A stretch of 64,000 bases of DNA from Bradyrhizobium sp. WBOS07 (GTDB lineage: Bacteria; Pseudomonadota; Alphaproteobacteria; Rhizobiales; Xanthobacteraceae): the NCBI RefSeq assembly GCF_024585165.1, contig NZ_CP029008.1, forward strand, positions 124,001 through 188,000, given 5' to 3'. A model generated the notes under the pieces. That model had not been told where the DNA came from. It worked only from the letters and a program-made list of their open reading frames with translations, and did not search any database. Numbering within the stretch: the stretch's first letter is position 1; every line of letters begins with the position of its first letter. Made by a program: the position numbers and the translations under genes. This document shows, piece after piece, positions 28,048 through 36,465 of the stretch.

Positions 28048-29277
28048 GTGAATCCAACGAGATTTGGACTGCCGGCCGCGGCCGGCTTTGCCGCAACGTT
28101 CCTGGCGGCGACGCTGATGTCGGGCGCCGCCATGGCGCAGCTATCCGACGACGTCGTCAAGATCGGGGTGCTCACCGACATGAACGGCCCGGCCTCGGCG
28201 CCGACCGGCCAGGGCTCGGTGACGGCGGCGCAGATGGCGATCGACGATTTCGGCGGCACCGTGCTCGGCAAGCCGATCAGTGTCGTGATCGGCGACCACC
28301 AGCTCAAGGCCGATATCGGCGGCACGATCGCGCGGCGCTGGTACGATGTCGAGCAGGTCGACCTGATCGTCGACGTGCCGGTCTCCGCGGTCGGCCTCGC
28401 GGTGCAGAACGTCGCCAACGAGAAGAAGCGGCTGTTCATCACCCATTCCACCGGCACCGCGGACTTCCACGGCAAGTTCTGCTCGCCCTACGCGATCCAG
28501 TGGGTGTTCGACACCCGCGCGCTCGCGGTCGGCACCGCGGACGCGGTGGTCAAGCGCGGCGGCGACAGCTGGTTCTTCATCACCGACGATTACGCCTTCG
28601 GCCATTCGCTGGAGCGCGACGCCTCCGCGGTCGTCACCGCCAATGGCGGCAAGGTGCTGGGCTCGGTGCGGCCGCCGCTGGCAACGCCGGACCTCTCCTC
28701 CTTCGTGCTGCAGGCGCAGGCCTCCAAGGCCAAGATCATCGGCATCGCCGCCGGTCCCCCCAACAACATGAACGAGATCAAGACCGGCTCGGAGTTCGGC
28801 GTGTTCAAGGGCGGCCAGCAGATGGCGGCGCTGCTGGCGCTGATCACCGACATCCACGGCATCGGCCTGCAGGCTGCGCAAGGCCTGCTCCTGACCACCT
28901 CGTTCTACTGGGACATGGACGACAAGACCCGCGCATGGTCGAAGCGCTACTTCGCCAAGATGAACAAGATGCCGTCGATGTGGCAGGCCGGCGTCTATTC
29001 CAGCGTGATGCACTATCTCAACGCCATCAAGGAGGCCGGCAGCGACGATCCGCTCAAGGTCGCCGCCAAGATGCGCGAGAAGCCGATCGAGGATTTCTTC
29101 GCCCGCAACGGCAAGCTGCGTGAGGACAATCTGATGGTGCACGACCTCTGGCTGGTGCAGGTGAAGACCCCGGAGGAGAGCAAATATCCGTGGGACTATT
29201 ACAAGATCCTGACCACGATCTCCGGCGACAAGGCGTTCGGCCCGCCCGACCCGGCGTGCCCGCTGGTGAAGAAATAG
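28048..29277 (+). CDS. Branched-chain-amino-acid-type ABC transporter substrate-binding protein
   Basis: A 409-residue LivJ-like binding protein with a GTG start preceded by GGGGAGGAG. The signal peptide spans about residues 1-30 (ending GAAMA-QL). The mature N-terminus is VVKIGVLTDMNG, and the C-terminus ends ACPLVKK. It is a paralogue of the proteins at 3698-4894 and 37778-38998. No transporter membrane genes are adjacent. It may bind an aromatic or organic acid; the ligand is unknown. Confidence 0.9.
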   Translation: MNPTRFGLPAAAGFAATFLAATLMSGAAMAQLSDDVVKIGVLTDMNGPASAPTGQGSVTAAQMAIDDFGGTVLGKPISVVIGDHQLKADIGGTIARRWYDVEQVDLIVDVPVSAVGLAVQNVANEKKRLFITHSTGTADFHGKFCSPYAIQWVFDTRALAVGTADAVVKRGGDSWFFITDDYAFGHSLERDASAVVTANGGKVLGSVRPPLATPDLSSFVLQAQASKAKIIGIAAGPPNNMNEIKTGSEFGVFKGGQQMAALLALITDIHGIGLQAAQGLLLTTSFYWDMDDKTRAWSKRYFAKMNKMPSMWQAGVYSSVMHYLNAIKEAGSDDPLKVAAKMREKPIEDFFARNGKLREDNLMVHDLWLVQVKTPEESKYPWDYYKILTTISGDKAFGPPDPACPLVKK

Positions 29278-29309
29278 GCTCGGCGAGTATGAGGCCGCGA
29301 TGACGGTGC

Positions 29310-29456
29310 CCCCTCTCCCCTTGTGGGAGAGGGTGGATTCGCGGAGCGAAGCCGGGTGAGGGGTGCTCTCCGCGAGTCCAAATCTCATTGGCATGCGCGG
29401 ATAGAACCCCTCATCCGGCGCTCCGCGCCACCTTCTCCCGCAAGGGGAGAAGGGAA
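29310..29456. repeat. Large inverted repeat (CCCTCTCCCC type)
   Basis: Left arm elements CCCTCTCCCCTTGTGGGAGA and GGGTGAGGGGT are matched in reverse by ACCCCTCATCC and TCTCCCGCAAGGGGAGAAGG. The element lies between the convergent stops of the binding-protein gene and the TAXI gene and may end both transcripts. Repeats of this kind are widespread in Bradyrhizobium-type genomes. Confidence 0.65.
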
Positions 29457-29465
29457 GTAAGAGAG

Positions 29466-30428
29466 CTATCTCACCATCCCGATCTCGCGAAGATACTTCA
29501 TCACGCCGGGATGAATCAGCTCCGGCCTCGGCGCGGCGGCGACGGTGTTTGACGCGGTCGTCTCGCAGGCCTGGGCGAGCTTCTTGCAGAACGTCGCCTC
29601 AACGCCGTGCAGCGTCTTCGCGAGGCGATAGGCGAGATCGTCGGGCAGATCCTCGCGCGTCAGCACGAAGCTCCACGAGCCCAGCGAAGCGATCGGCGCG
29701 TCCTGCTTGGGATAGCTGCGCGCCGGCACCAGCAGCGGCTTCAGGAACGAATGCTTGGCGCGGATGCGCGTCATCTCCTCAACGCTGGGCGCGATGAAGC
29801 GCGCGCCCGCGGCGCTCGATGCCACCGCGGCAAAGCCGGGCCAGCCGATGCCGGCGCCCCAGAGCGCGGCGACGCGGCCGTCCTCGACCATCGCGGAGCC
29901 GTCGCCGGCGCGGTCGAGATAGACGGCCTTGAAGTCCTCGTCCTGCTTCAGGCCGATGCCGTCGAGCACGTAGCGCGCCAGGATCGGCAGGCCCGAGCCC
30001 CTGGCGCCGAACGCGACAGGCTGGCCGACGAGATCGCGGATCGTCCTGTAGGGACTGTCCGCGCGCACCACGAACATGCCGGGGTTGGAATAGATCGCCG
30101 TGAGGATCTTCAGGCGCACGGGCGCGCGGCCGATGCCGGCGAAGGCCTCGTAGGCCGGCTCGCCCGCGACCAGCGCGAGATCGAGCTCGCCCTTCTCCAG
30201 CAACGGGATGTTTTCGTTGCTGCCTTTGGTGTTGCGCGGCGCGATCGAGAGGTGCGGATCGGCCGCGTTCATCACCTCGGCGAAGGCATTGCCGTAAAGC
30301 GGAAAGCCGCCGCCCGGCGTCGCGGTGCCGAGGCTGAGTGTCGTGGTCGGAATGGCCGTGGCTCCGGTTTGAGCGGCAAGCGGGCTCGAGAGCAGCGCCG
30401 CGCTGACGAGGATGATCGCAAATCGCAT
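29466..30428 (-). CDS. TAXI-family TRAP transporter solute-binding subunit
   Basis: A 320-residue periplasmic protein. The signal peptide is about 19 residues (ending SSPLAA-QT). LSLGTATPGGGFPLYGNAFAEV is the TAXI-type start, followed by SNENIPLLEKGELDLALV. I chose the ATG at 30428 because the signal peptide begins there. TAXI proteins normally serve a fused TRAP permease; none is present here. It is divergent from the Bug-type gene at 30536. Confidence 0.85.
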   Translation of the reverse strand: MRFAIILVSAALLSSPLAAQTGATAIPTTTLSLGTATPGGGFPLYGNAFAEVMNAADPHLSIAPRNTKGSNENIPLLEKGELDLALVAGEPAYEAFAGIGRAPVRLKILTAIYSNPGMFVVRADSPYRTIRDLVGQPVAFGARGSGLPILARYVLDGIGLKQDEDFKAVYLDRAGDGSAMVEDGRVAALWGAGIGWPGFAAVASSAAGARFIAPSVEEMTRIRAKHSFLKPLLVPARSYPKQDAPIASLGSWSFVLTREDLPDDLAYRLAKTLHGVEATFCKKLAQACETTASNTVAAAPRPELIHPGVMKYLREIGMVR

Positions 30429-30535
30429 GGTCGTCCCTGAAGGGCCCGCGTCAACAGCGACCTGCGGCGATGTAGGCAGCGGCCCGATTCTGTGAAAGCA
30501 TGCCCCCAAGCACAATAGAACAATAGGGAGATATC

Positions 30536-31510
30536 ATGTTGCGAATTTTGCGGTGCGGTGTTGTCGGGCTCGCGGTCCTCACAGGTCTTTTCAGCGCTAC
30601 GCCTCCAGCCTTCGCCGCCTATCCCGACCGCCCCATCCACTGGCTGATCGGATTTTCCGCCGGCGGCCCGGTCGATATCGTGGCGCGGATCATGGCGCAA
30701 TGGCTGTCGGAGCGGCTCGGCCAGCAGGTCATCGTCGAGAACCGCACCGGCTCCGGCGGCAACATCGCCGCCGCCGCTGCGATCAATGCGCCGCCGGACG
30801 GCTACACGCTGCTGTTCGTCGCGCCCAACAACGCGATCTCGACCTCGCTGTACAAGAAGCTGCCGTTCGACTTCCTGCGCGACACCGCGCCGGTCGCGAG
30901 CATCATGCAGCTCACCAACATGCTGGTCGTGTCCAACGCGTTCCCGGCCAAGACGGTCCAGGAGTTCGTCGACTATTGCAAGGCCAATCCCGGCAAGATC
31001 TCCTTTGCCTCGTCCGGCAACGGCACCTCGGTGCACATGTCGGCCGAGCTGTTCAAGGTGCTGACCAAGTGCGACATGGTGCACGTGCCCTATCGCGGCT
31101 CGGCCATCGCCTTCCCCGACATCATCTCCAACAAGGTACAGCTGATCTTCGACAATTTGCCTTCGGCCATGGAGCAGGTGAAGGGCGGCAATGTCCGCGC
31201 GCTGGGCGTGACCTCGCCGCAGCGCTGGCCGAGCGTGCCCGACGTGCCCGCGATCGCCGAGACCGTGCCGGGCTTCGAATCGGTCGGCTTCTACGGCATC
31301 TCCGCGCCGAAGGGCACGCCGCCCGAGGTGATCGAGACGCTCAACAAGGCCGTGGGCGAAGCGCTGAAGGACCCGAAGCTGGTGGCCAAGCTCGCCGAGA
31401 CCGGCGGCATCCCCAAGCCGATGACGCCTGCCGAGTTCGGCAAGCTGGTCGCCGACGAGACCGCGAAGTGGCGCAAGGTGGTCGAGTTCGCCGGCGTCTC
31501 GGTGGATTAG
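30536..31510 (+). CDS. Bug/TctC-family tripartite tricarboxylate transporter substrate-binding protein
   Basis: A 324-residue binding protein. The signal peptide ends near PPAFAAYP. Typical Bug motifs are YPDRPIHWLIGFSAGGPVD, VENRTGSGGNIAAAAAINA and MVHVPYRGSAIAFPD. Bug proteins bind carboxylates or small aromatics; most have no dedicated TctAB transporter, and none is here. It is divergent from the TAXI gene across 107 bp. Confidence 0.92.
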   Translation: MLRILRCGVVGLAVLTGLFSATPPAFAAYPDRPIHWLIGFSAGGPVDIVARIMAQWLSERLGQQVIVENRTGSGGNIAAAAAINAPPDGYTLLFVAPNNAISTSLYKKLPFDFLRDTAPVASIMQLTNMLVVSNAFPAKTVQEFVDYCKANPGKISFASSGNGTSVHMSAELFKVLTKCDMVHVPYRGSAIAFPDIISNKVQLIFDNLPSAMEQVKGGNVRALGVTSPQRWPSVPDVPAIAETVPGFESVGFYGISAPKGTPPEVIETLNKAVGEALKDPKLVAKLAETGGIPKPMTPAEFGKLVADETAKWRKVVEFAGVSVD

Positions 31511-31543
31511 CGAAGGACTTGGCGGCACCGCCGGCACGACACC

Positions 31544-31569
31544 AGGAGGGGCTCAGAAGGGCCCCTCCT
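31544..31569 (+). terminator. Hairpin downstream of the Bug gene
   Basis: AGGAGGGGC and GCCCCTCCT (9-bp arms, 8-nt loop) lie 33 nt after the stop codon. No clear U-run follows, so intrinsic termination is uncertain. Confidence 0.45.
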
Positions 31570-31573
31570 CTCA

Positions 31574-31690
31574 AAAGTCGCAAAACAACCCCATGCACAG
31601 TAGACGAGGCCAGTAATTTCAATGGGTTAGCGGACCCGAAAAACGGGCCTCGACGGGGTGGTTTTGCTTCGTCGGGCAAAACAGGAGTAT
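31574..31690. other. Structured intergenic element upstream of the tRNA
   Basis: GCAAAACAACCCC (31580-31592) pairs, with one mismatch, with GGGGTGGTTTTGC (31655-31667), and an inner pair (GAGGCC...GGGCCTC) extends the fold. GGTTTTGCTTCGTCGGGCAA follows. The sequence resembles, from memory, a short element that recurs in Bradyrhizobium and Rhodopseudomonas intergenic regions. It could be a small RNA or a repeat family. No gene is seen in the whole 31511-31846 gap. Confidence 0.35.
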
Positions 31691-31846
31691 ACAGGCATCA
31701 TCGCCGATTTCGGTTATTTGAAACTGACCCGCGATGCCGCTTGGGCGCGTTCCATCCGCCACAGCCAACATTGCACCCCCGCCTCCATCCCTGTAAACGG
31801 ACCGCGCACCGTTGCCGGCCGCGTTCCCGCGAGCTGCCTCGCGGCG

Positions 31847-31922
31847 GGGCCTGTAGCTCAATGGTTAGAGCCGGCCGCTCATAACGGTCTGGTTGCAGGT
31901 TCGAGTCCTGCCGGGCCCACCA
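31847..31922 (+). tRNA. tRNA with CAU anticodon (Met elongator or Ile2)
   Basis: A 76-nt cloverleaf with encoded CCA. The acceptor stem is GGGCCTG/CGGGCCC, the D stem GCTC/GAGC, the anticodon stem GGCCG/CGGTC, the loop CTCATAA with anticodon CAT at 31880-31882, and the T arm GCAGG-TTCGAGT-CCTGC. A paired first base (G1:C72) excludes the initiator. Elongator Met and lysidine-modified Ile2 cannot be separated by eye. An AT-richer, poorly conserved segment begins shortly downstream, so this tRNA may have served as an integration site. Confidence 0.93.
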
Positions 31923-32240
31923 CGCTTCGCGCGCTTCGGCTCGGCGAGCCAGCGCCACGAATTCCCTGCGGAGCGAACGAAGGCTGTCGAGCCGAAGCCC
32001 GCAGGGCGAAGGCCGACTGGATTTCGCAAAACGCCGAAGTGCCCACCGATGATGGCTTTGTCACCTAGTCCGCGCCCATGCTTTAGTATCGACACTCATA
32101 GCCCTCAGAAGCCGCGTTATGACCAGGAGCGGCCATTCCTGGCCAGAGCATGAGTCGCGCCCGCCTCTTCCGTTTCGGACGTTAAACGCTTAGGTTGCCG
32201 TCATCTCCAAGTAGTTGGACTGATCTGAGGCTCTGAAACA
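31923..32240. other. Intergenic region between tRNA and the low-GC cassette
   Basis: No gene is seen. The first part holds an inverted repeat (TTCGGCTCG near 31940 and CGAGCCGAA near 31990). The second part, from about 32150, drops in GC content and leads into the foreign-looking genes. I did not find a second copy of the tRNA 3' end that would mark an attachment site. Confidence 0.4.
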
Positions 32241-33011
32241 ATGACCCCTCTCGATCGATTTCTGCAACGAAACTCCATCAAACCAGCAGCGTCGCTTCCG
32301 CTCGTTCACAGCGCCGCTGCCTACACAATCCGCCGCATAGTTCAAACTAAGCAAATAATCGCGAAGAGCGAGTGCAACGTGTTTAAAGGAGAGAAGCTTA
32401 ACTACTTCTTCGTGGGCCGCCCCGCCTACAAACGAGAACACGAAGTTGAGGGAGACTATTGGGAGCTTCCGGCTTGTGTCATTCTCGACTATCGAAGCGT
32501 CTCAATAAAGAGGATCTATCCTTTCGACACTGGCGCTTTCGACATGTATCCGGAATTCATAAGGATCATGGATCGTAGCGACTTCGAGACAACCAATACT
32601 TCCGACGCCCCTGAGCGACTCATCGGGTCCTTCTTCATTTCGCCGTCGAACTACTTCAAACTTCGACCGCGATCAGCCAACGATTTCGAGCGCAGATTTG
32701 ACGTCGGGATCTTGGACGAGGAAATCAAGGCCCTATACAAGTTGATACTTTCCAAGACAGGAAAGTATGACGATCGACGCTTCTCAATTGAAGTGCAGTC
32801 AGAACACACAGTAGCCTTAACAGACAACGTCTTCGGCGTCGTCTTTCCGGAAGAATACTGCGAGAGCGACGAATTCATGGGATGGGTCGAAAACGACCTA
32901 AAGGCAACCCCGTTGCCTTACCAAACATTCCCATTGAAGAAAGAATTCTATTATTACGCGATGTATGAGGCCGTTTCGAAATTTTACCAAACGAAAGGAT
33001 GGATCAAATAG
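32241..33011 (+). CDS. Hypothetical protein, possible ADP-ribosyltransferase-like fold
   Basis: A 256-residue protein of unknown function encoded by clearly AT-richer DNA than its neighbours, with many Lys, Asn, Phe and Tyr codons. Three features recall DarT-like ADP-ribosyltransferases: PLVHSAAAYTIRRIVQTKQI (His23 then a helix leading to a reactive loop), LNYFFVGRPAYKR (aromatic strand with Arg60), and IEVQSEHTVALT (candidate catalytic Glu184 or Glu188). This is by-eye pattern matching, not homology. The next gene overlaps it, so the two form an operon. It could be a toxin or defence effector. No signal peptide or membrane segment is visible. Confidence 0.75.
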   Translation: MTPLDRFLQRNSIKPAASLPLVHSAAAYTIRRIVQTKQIIAKSECNVFKGEKLNYFFVGRPAYKREHEVEGDYWELPACVILDYRSVSIKRIYPFDTGAFDMYPEFIRIMDRSDFETTNTSDAPERLIGSFFISPSNYFKLRPRSANDFERRFDVGILDEEIKALYKLILSKTGKYDDRRFSIEVQSEHTVALTDNVFGVVFPEEYCESDEFMGWVENDLKATPLPYQTFPLKKEFYYYAMYEAVSKFYQTKGWIK

Positions 33012-34177
33012 TCATGCTGCCGTCCTACAAAATCACACACTACATTACCCTATCCCCGAAATTCACCGGCTTGCTGTATCCAGTATTCAGCTTGGCTCCG
33101 CACAATATTCCTTATGTCCAACAGATTGACGAAGACTATCGCATCGCTGAGTTCGTTGAGGCCCTCGACCTTGAACACTTCTTTTCCGTTTCGTCCGAGA
33201 CTCGCAAAGAGTTTCGAGTCGGAGATTACTGCCCTCTGGCCTATTTTGATCATTCTGGAAGTCTAATTGAAGCCGACTTGGATGAGATGAGGATCGGATT
33301 TGCCGGCCTCGAGGAAAATGTTCTGGTTCACATCGGTTCGCTCCCAACCCTTACCAGGGTACATATTGCTCGCGTTTTGCAGCGGCCCATAGGCGAGCAA
33401 ACCATTATCTGGCGCGAATTTGCAAACAGATACATTAGAGACGAACAGGCAAGGCAAATTTATCTGCACTCCCAAATGAAGACGTCAGGTTCCGAGAAGC
33501 AGATTTGGGATGGCATCAAGATGTCTACCCGCGTCTCGTCGGCGACATTCAATCAAGATGCCTTTTTCGGTGAGATGGATCTGACTCGGCTGCGCCTTTG
33601 GCTGACTCAAAATCGGAATGACTTCAGATTTCCATACGGCTGGCTCCGGCTCGACAAACTGTCGAGACCCGACGAACAATTGCTTGAGCTTGGCTCCGGC
33701 TGGTTTCTTTCACGGTATTCAGAGCTGAAAGAACTCTCAGGAGCCGCTATCGCGATCTTTGCAAGGCTGCTAGACCTATACCAAGCGTTCAAGATTGACC
33801 GCGACTTTGCCGAGTTCAGCATCGACAGCTATTTGCAGGGAGATATTTTCCGGTACGTCCCCCCATTGAGAGAACGTACCGTGTTCGATTTTTTTGTTAG
33901 TCTTTCGAGCAACGATGGGCTTCAGTTCGACCGCGTCGAAGCGATAGCGAACATCTTAAGTTCAAACAATCTTACAGCGACACTTAGTGGCCTGTTTCTT
34001 GGCGAATTGTATTTCTCCGGTAAATACGGGCGGCGTGAAATTGCTCCGCCAGTTCGAGAGCAGATCAACAAGCTGTTGAGGCATTCAGTCCACATCGAAG
34101 GGATTAGACACGTTGAGGAGTTTGATGGCCTGGTCGAACGCGTACTGACTATACAGGAGGAAATGGGCCGAGACTGA
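32999..34177 (+). CDS. Hypothetical protein, partner gene of the low-GC cassette
   Basis: A 392-residue protein that I cannot assign. The composition is low-GC and typical of a soluble cytoplasmic protein; helices dominate the C-terminal half and there are no membrane segments. The start overlaps the upstream gene by 13 bp; an ATG at 33014 (MLPSYKITHYI) is better spaced from the AAAGGATGG sequence and may be the real one. Tight coupling suggests that the two products act together, for example as effector and partner or toxin and immunity protein. That role is a guess. Confidence 0.75.
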   Translation: MDQIVMLPSYKITHYITLSPKFTGLLYPVFSLAPHNIPYVQQIDEDYRIAEFVEALDLEHFFSVSSETRKEFRVGDYCPLAYFDHSGSLIEADLDEMRIGFAGLEENVLVHIGSLPTLTRVHIARVLQRPIGEQTIIWREFANRYIRDEQARQIYLHSQMKTSGSEKQIWDGIKMSTRVSSATFNQDAFFGEMDLTRLRLWLTQNRNDFRFPYGWLRLDKLSRPDEQLLELGSGWFLSRYSELKELSGAAIAIFARLLDLYQAFKIDRDFAEFSIDSYLQGDIFRYVPPLRERTVFDFFVSLSSNDGLQFDRVEAIANILSSNNLTATLSGLFLGELYFSGKYGRREIAPPVREQINKLLRHSVHIEGIRHVEEFDGLVERVLTIQEEMGRD

Positions 34178-34583
34178 TTCAGGATCAGCCAGTCTCCTTC
34201 AAACGACATTGACCAAACCGAAGCCGTCGTGACTTCTTAGTCTCTTGACGGTGTTTACGATGACGGCCGGGCAGGATCGGACGCAGATCCCCGTTGTGGG
34301 CTGCTACTCGGCAAGCTTGCCTTATGCTCTGCAATCAATAGCCAAGCGACTTTGGTAGGGCTCGCGAACGACGGCGAGGGAGATAGTTTTCATTTCTCGA
34401 GCTCGCGGCCTCTGCGCCGGAAGGGCTGGATTGTCCGGCGGGGTCTTCTGGGTCTCCTTGATGAACGCGTGGCTGATGATCAGGGAAAGACGGCCGCGAT
34501 CCGGATTCTACGGGGCAAGAAGTTGCCAGGTGCAGGTGTCCATCCCGATCGACCCCTAGCTCGGCTCGGACCCCAATCCCGGT
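34178..34583. other. Gene-poor spacer with a toxin-gene relic
   Basis: This 406-bp stretch has no intact gene. Apart from the fragment at 34391-34510, I see only short frames with no family character. GC content returns to the genome level here. Confidence 0.4.
34391..34510 (-). pseudogene. Fragment of a HigB/Gp49-like toxin gene
   Basis: On the minus strand the frame reads RLSLIISHAFIKETQKTPPD, close to the C-terminal motif of phage Gp49-like/HigB toxins (L-hHAF-KKTQKTP). A stop codon lies just before it, and the following residues fit the family only after a frame change (to RRRGRELEK and a stop). The 5' part of the gene and a convincing antitoxin are absent, so this is a decayed remnant. 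Confidence 0.4.
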
Positions 34584-35006
34584 TCAGGAAGCGTTCGCCC
34601 TCGCCAGCTCGCGCGCCTCGCGGCGGCGCTTTCGCCGCTCGCGCCGCGGCTTGGCCCGGTCAGCAGGCCGCGGCAGCGGAGGAACCGGGGCAATCTCTAA
34701 CACTGGTGGGGAAGTCTCGCTGACCAAGGACGCCAAGCCTGGCTCGCCTGGTGCCGGGCGGGCTTCCATGAATGCCAGGAGGTCTCGCCCCTTGGAGGTC
34801 AGCCTCCAGCCACCGCTGATGCGCTCGACCAGCCCCTGTGAAAAGATGTCGAGGTCCGGCACCCGGCTGGCGAGGCGCCTCGTCCGGTCGGCCCAATCGC
34901 GGCCACTGCTTGCCAGGATGGCCATGTCGCGCTTGAGGTCTTCCATGACGGCAAAGCCGTCCGGATAGCTCACCAGGATCTTCAGAACCGTAACCTGGAA
35001 ATTCAC
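34584..35006 (-). CDS. Conserved hypothetical protein, winged-helix-like
   Basis: About 140 residues. The N-terminal 75 residues (VNFQVTVLKILVSYPDGFAVMEDLKRDMAIL and onward) look like a small winged-helix domain with a C-terminal wing (GLVERISGGWRLTSKGRDLL). A Pro-rich linker and a strongly basic tail (RRERRKRRREARELAR) follow. The GTG at 35006 was chosen because the conserved-looking part starts there; an upstream TTG extension has no support. It may be a DNA-binding protein common in Bradyrhizobium; its function is unknown. Confidence 0.65.
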   Translation of the reverse strand: MNFQVTVLKILVSYPDGFAVMEDLKRDMAILASSGRDWADRTRRLASRVPDLDIFSQGLVERISGGWRLTSKGRDLLAFMEARPAPGEPGLASLVSETSPPVLEIAPVPPLPRPADRAKPRRERRKRRREARELARANAS

Positions 35007-35159
35007 GCCCCCGCCCCCGCGCTGGTCAACCAGCGCCAGAAGATCCCCTCCCGCGAAACGCTCACCGTAGTTTGCTTCGCTGCGTTCGCGATTCAAAAAT
35101 GTTAATCGTGAAGAAGAAGGGCGCGCAGCGAGCGGGGCTGCAGCCCGCGTCGGGCGAAC

Positions 35160-35636
35160 TTAGAGCTTCCTGTACGTCACATGCCCCGTCGCAAATGGAA
35201 TCCCCGCACGCCCGGCGCTTCCCCGCACGATGCACGCCCGCTCATCGATCGCGTAAAACCAATCATCGAAGTTCAGCTTGAACGACTTTCCATCGCCCTG
35301 GGGCGTGTCGCGCGTGTACGTCCAATGAAACGCGCAACCCGCCTGCTCGCCGGTGGCGTCGCCTTCGAGGCGATTCTCGTGGCCGGTGTACCGGCCTTCG
35401 CCTAGCTTGTGAATCGTCCAGCGCAGCGTGTCGCTATGGCCGTCATCGAAGGTGTAGGTTTCTGTCAGGACGACGGTGTCGGTGTCCGCGTCCAGTTCGC
35501 CATGAGCGGTGATCGACGCGCGCTTCAGAAGCCCGCCGACGAGGCTTTCGACCACCGCCCAACCTTCCAGGCGACCGACGAAGAACTGCTCGGGAAGAAA
35601 CACCGGCGTGGTGCCGGCGAACGCATCAATGGCCAT
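35160..35636 (-). CDS. DUF3833 family protein
   Basis: A 158-residue protein with the DUF3833 pattern: a beta-rich body with VLTETYTFDDGHSDTLRWTIH, then GRYTGHENRLEGDATGEQAGCAFHWTYT and a final LNFDDWFYAIDE...RAGIPFATGHVTYRKL. The function of the family is unknown; members are often lipoproteins, but this one lacks a signal peptide. The ATG at 35636 follows GGAGGAAAAGCC. Confidence 0.75.
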   Translation of the reverse strand: MAIDAFAGTTPVFLPEQFFVGRLEGWAVVESLVGGLLKRASITAHGELDADTDTVVLTETYTFDDGHSDTLRWTIHKLGEGRYTGHENRLEGDATGEQAGCAFHWTYTRDTPQGDGKSFKLNFDDWFYAIDERACIVRGSAGRAGIPFATGHVTYRKL

Positions 35637-35782
35637 GGCTTTTCCTCCGAGACTGATGGGGACATAAGACACCTCTCGGCATCAGGTTCCTCGGAGGAAA
35701 CCTGCCTGGATCGGGCGCGCGCTTGCACACGCGAGATCGGACTCGCCATTCGCCAGAGCCGACCGCAAACGACGAAGACGGA

Positions 35783-36241
35783 CTACGCCGGCAAGGGCGC
35801 GTTGGCAGTGCCTCGTGAGGCGCGAAGGGCCGCATCCGCGTTCTCGGCCCGTTGGCCGAAATCGCCTCTCAGCGCCATGAGGGCGCGGCGTTCCTCCTCG
35901 ATTTCGTAGGAGGTGCGAAAGCCCAGTTTCCTCACCACCGGAACGGGCGGGCACCACCCCTGCACGGCGTGCTGGAACAGAAAGCTGGTGACCAGCGCCG
36001 GAAGCGCGAGCCAACGCCTGTCGCTGGTGGCCGCCAGCACGGTGCCGGTGAATCCGACCACCGCTGCGTTCGCCTCGATGGCTCTCTCGATATCCCACTC
36101 CCGGTCGATTTCACGTAAGCGATCGCCGATCTGATCGCGGTGTTCGGCGAAATAGGCGACGTTGGCCTGCATCGTGCGCCTGATGCGACGATTGTCGATC
36201 TCGGACGAATGCAGAGGCACTCGGTTCCGCGTCGTGGTCAT
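35783..36241 (-). CDS. Membrane protein with YgaP-like (DUF2892-type) segment
   Basis: A 152-residue protein. After a charged N-terminal region that resembles a helical hairpin (ANVAYFAEHRDQIGDRLREIDREWDIERAIEANAA), two hydrophobic segments appear (about residues 58-92: VVGFTGTVLAAT and LALPALVTSFLFQHAVQG), followed by a cytoplasmic tail. This fits the inner-membrane domain found in YgaP-type and DUF2892 proteins. The ATG at 36241 follows GGGAGCGG. A candidate general-stress promoter lies upstream at 36270-36294. Confidence 0.65.
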   Translation of the reverse strand: MTTTRNRVPLHSSEIDNRRIRRTMQANVAYFAEHRDQIGDRLREIDREWDIERAIEANAAVVGFTGTVLAATSDRRWLALPALVTSFLFQHAVQGWCPPVPVVRKLGFRTSYEIEEERRALMALRGDFGQRAENADAALRASRGTANAPLPA

Positions 36242-36269
36242 TTGGGCCGCTCCCTTATGCTGACCAGAT

Positions 36270-36294
36270 GACGTTCGCTGATCCGATTTGTTCC
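36270..36294 (-). promoter_or_regulatory. Candidate EcfG-type stress promoter
   Basis: On the minus strand GGAAC is followed after 16 bp by CGTC, one mismatch from the alphaproteobacterial general-stress pattern GGAAC-N16/17-CGTT. It lies about 30 bp upstream of the start of the 152-residue membrane protein. Confidence 0.35.
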
Positions 36295-36465
36295 CGGCCG
36301 CAATCGCCCCCGGTTCGGCGCCACCAAAGCGCGACGAACCTTCGATTCCGCGGACATCCATTGGAATGGCGGGGTCGCGCTCACTGCTTGAAGCTGCGCT
36401 TGGCTATCTGCTCCAGGGCGAACGTGGCTCCGCCGGAATCCGACCAACCGTCTGTTTTCAGACAC

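Noticed and set aside
31847..31922. Initiator tRNA-Met
   Set aside because: The first base pair of the acceptor stem is G-C; bacterial initiators normally have an unpaired first position.
33014..34177. Membrane or secreted location for the second cassette protein
   Set aside because: No signal peptide or membrane segment is present; the hydrophobic stretches are short and interrupted by charges.
34321..34393. Short minus-strand frame after the toxin relic as its antitoxin
   Set aside because: It is only about 23 codons long and lacks any helix-turn-helix pattern of HigA-type antitoxins.
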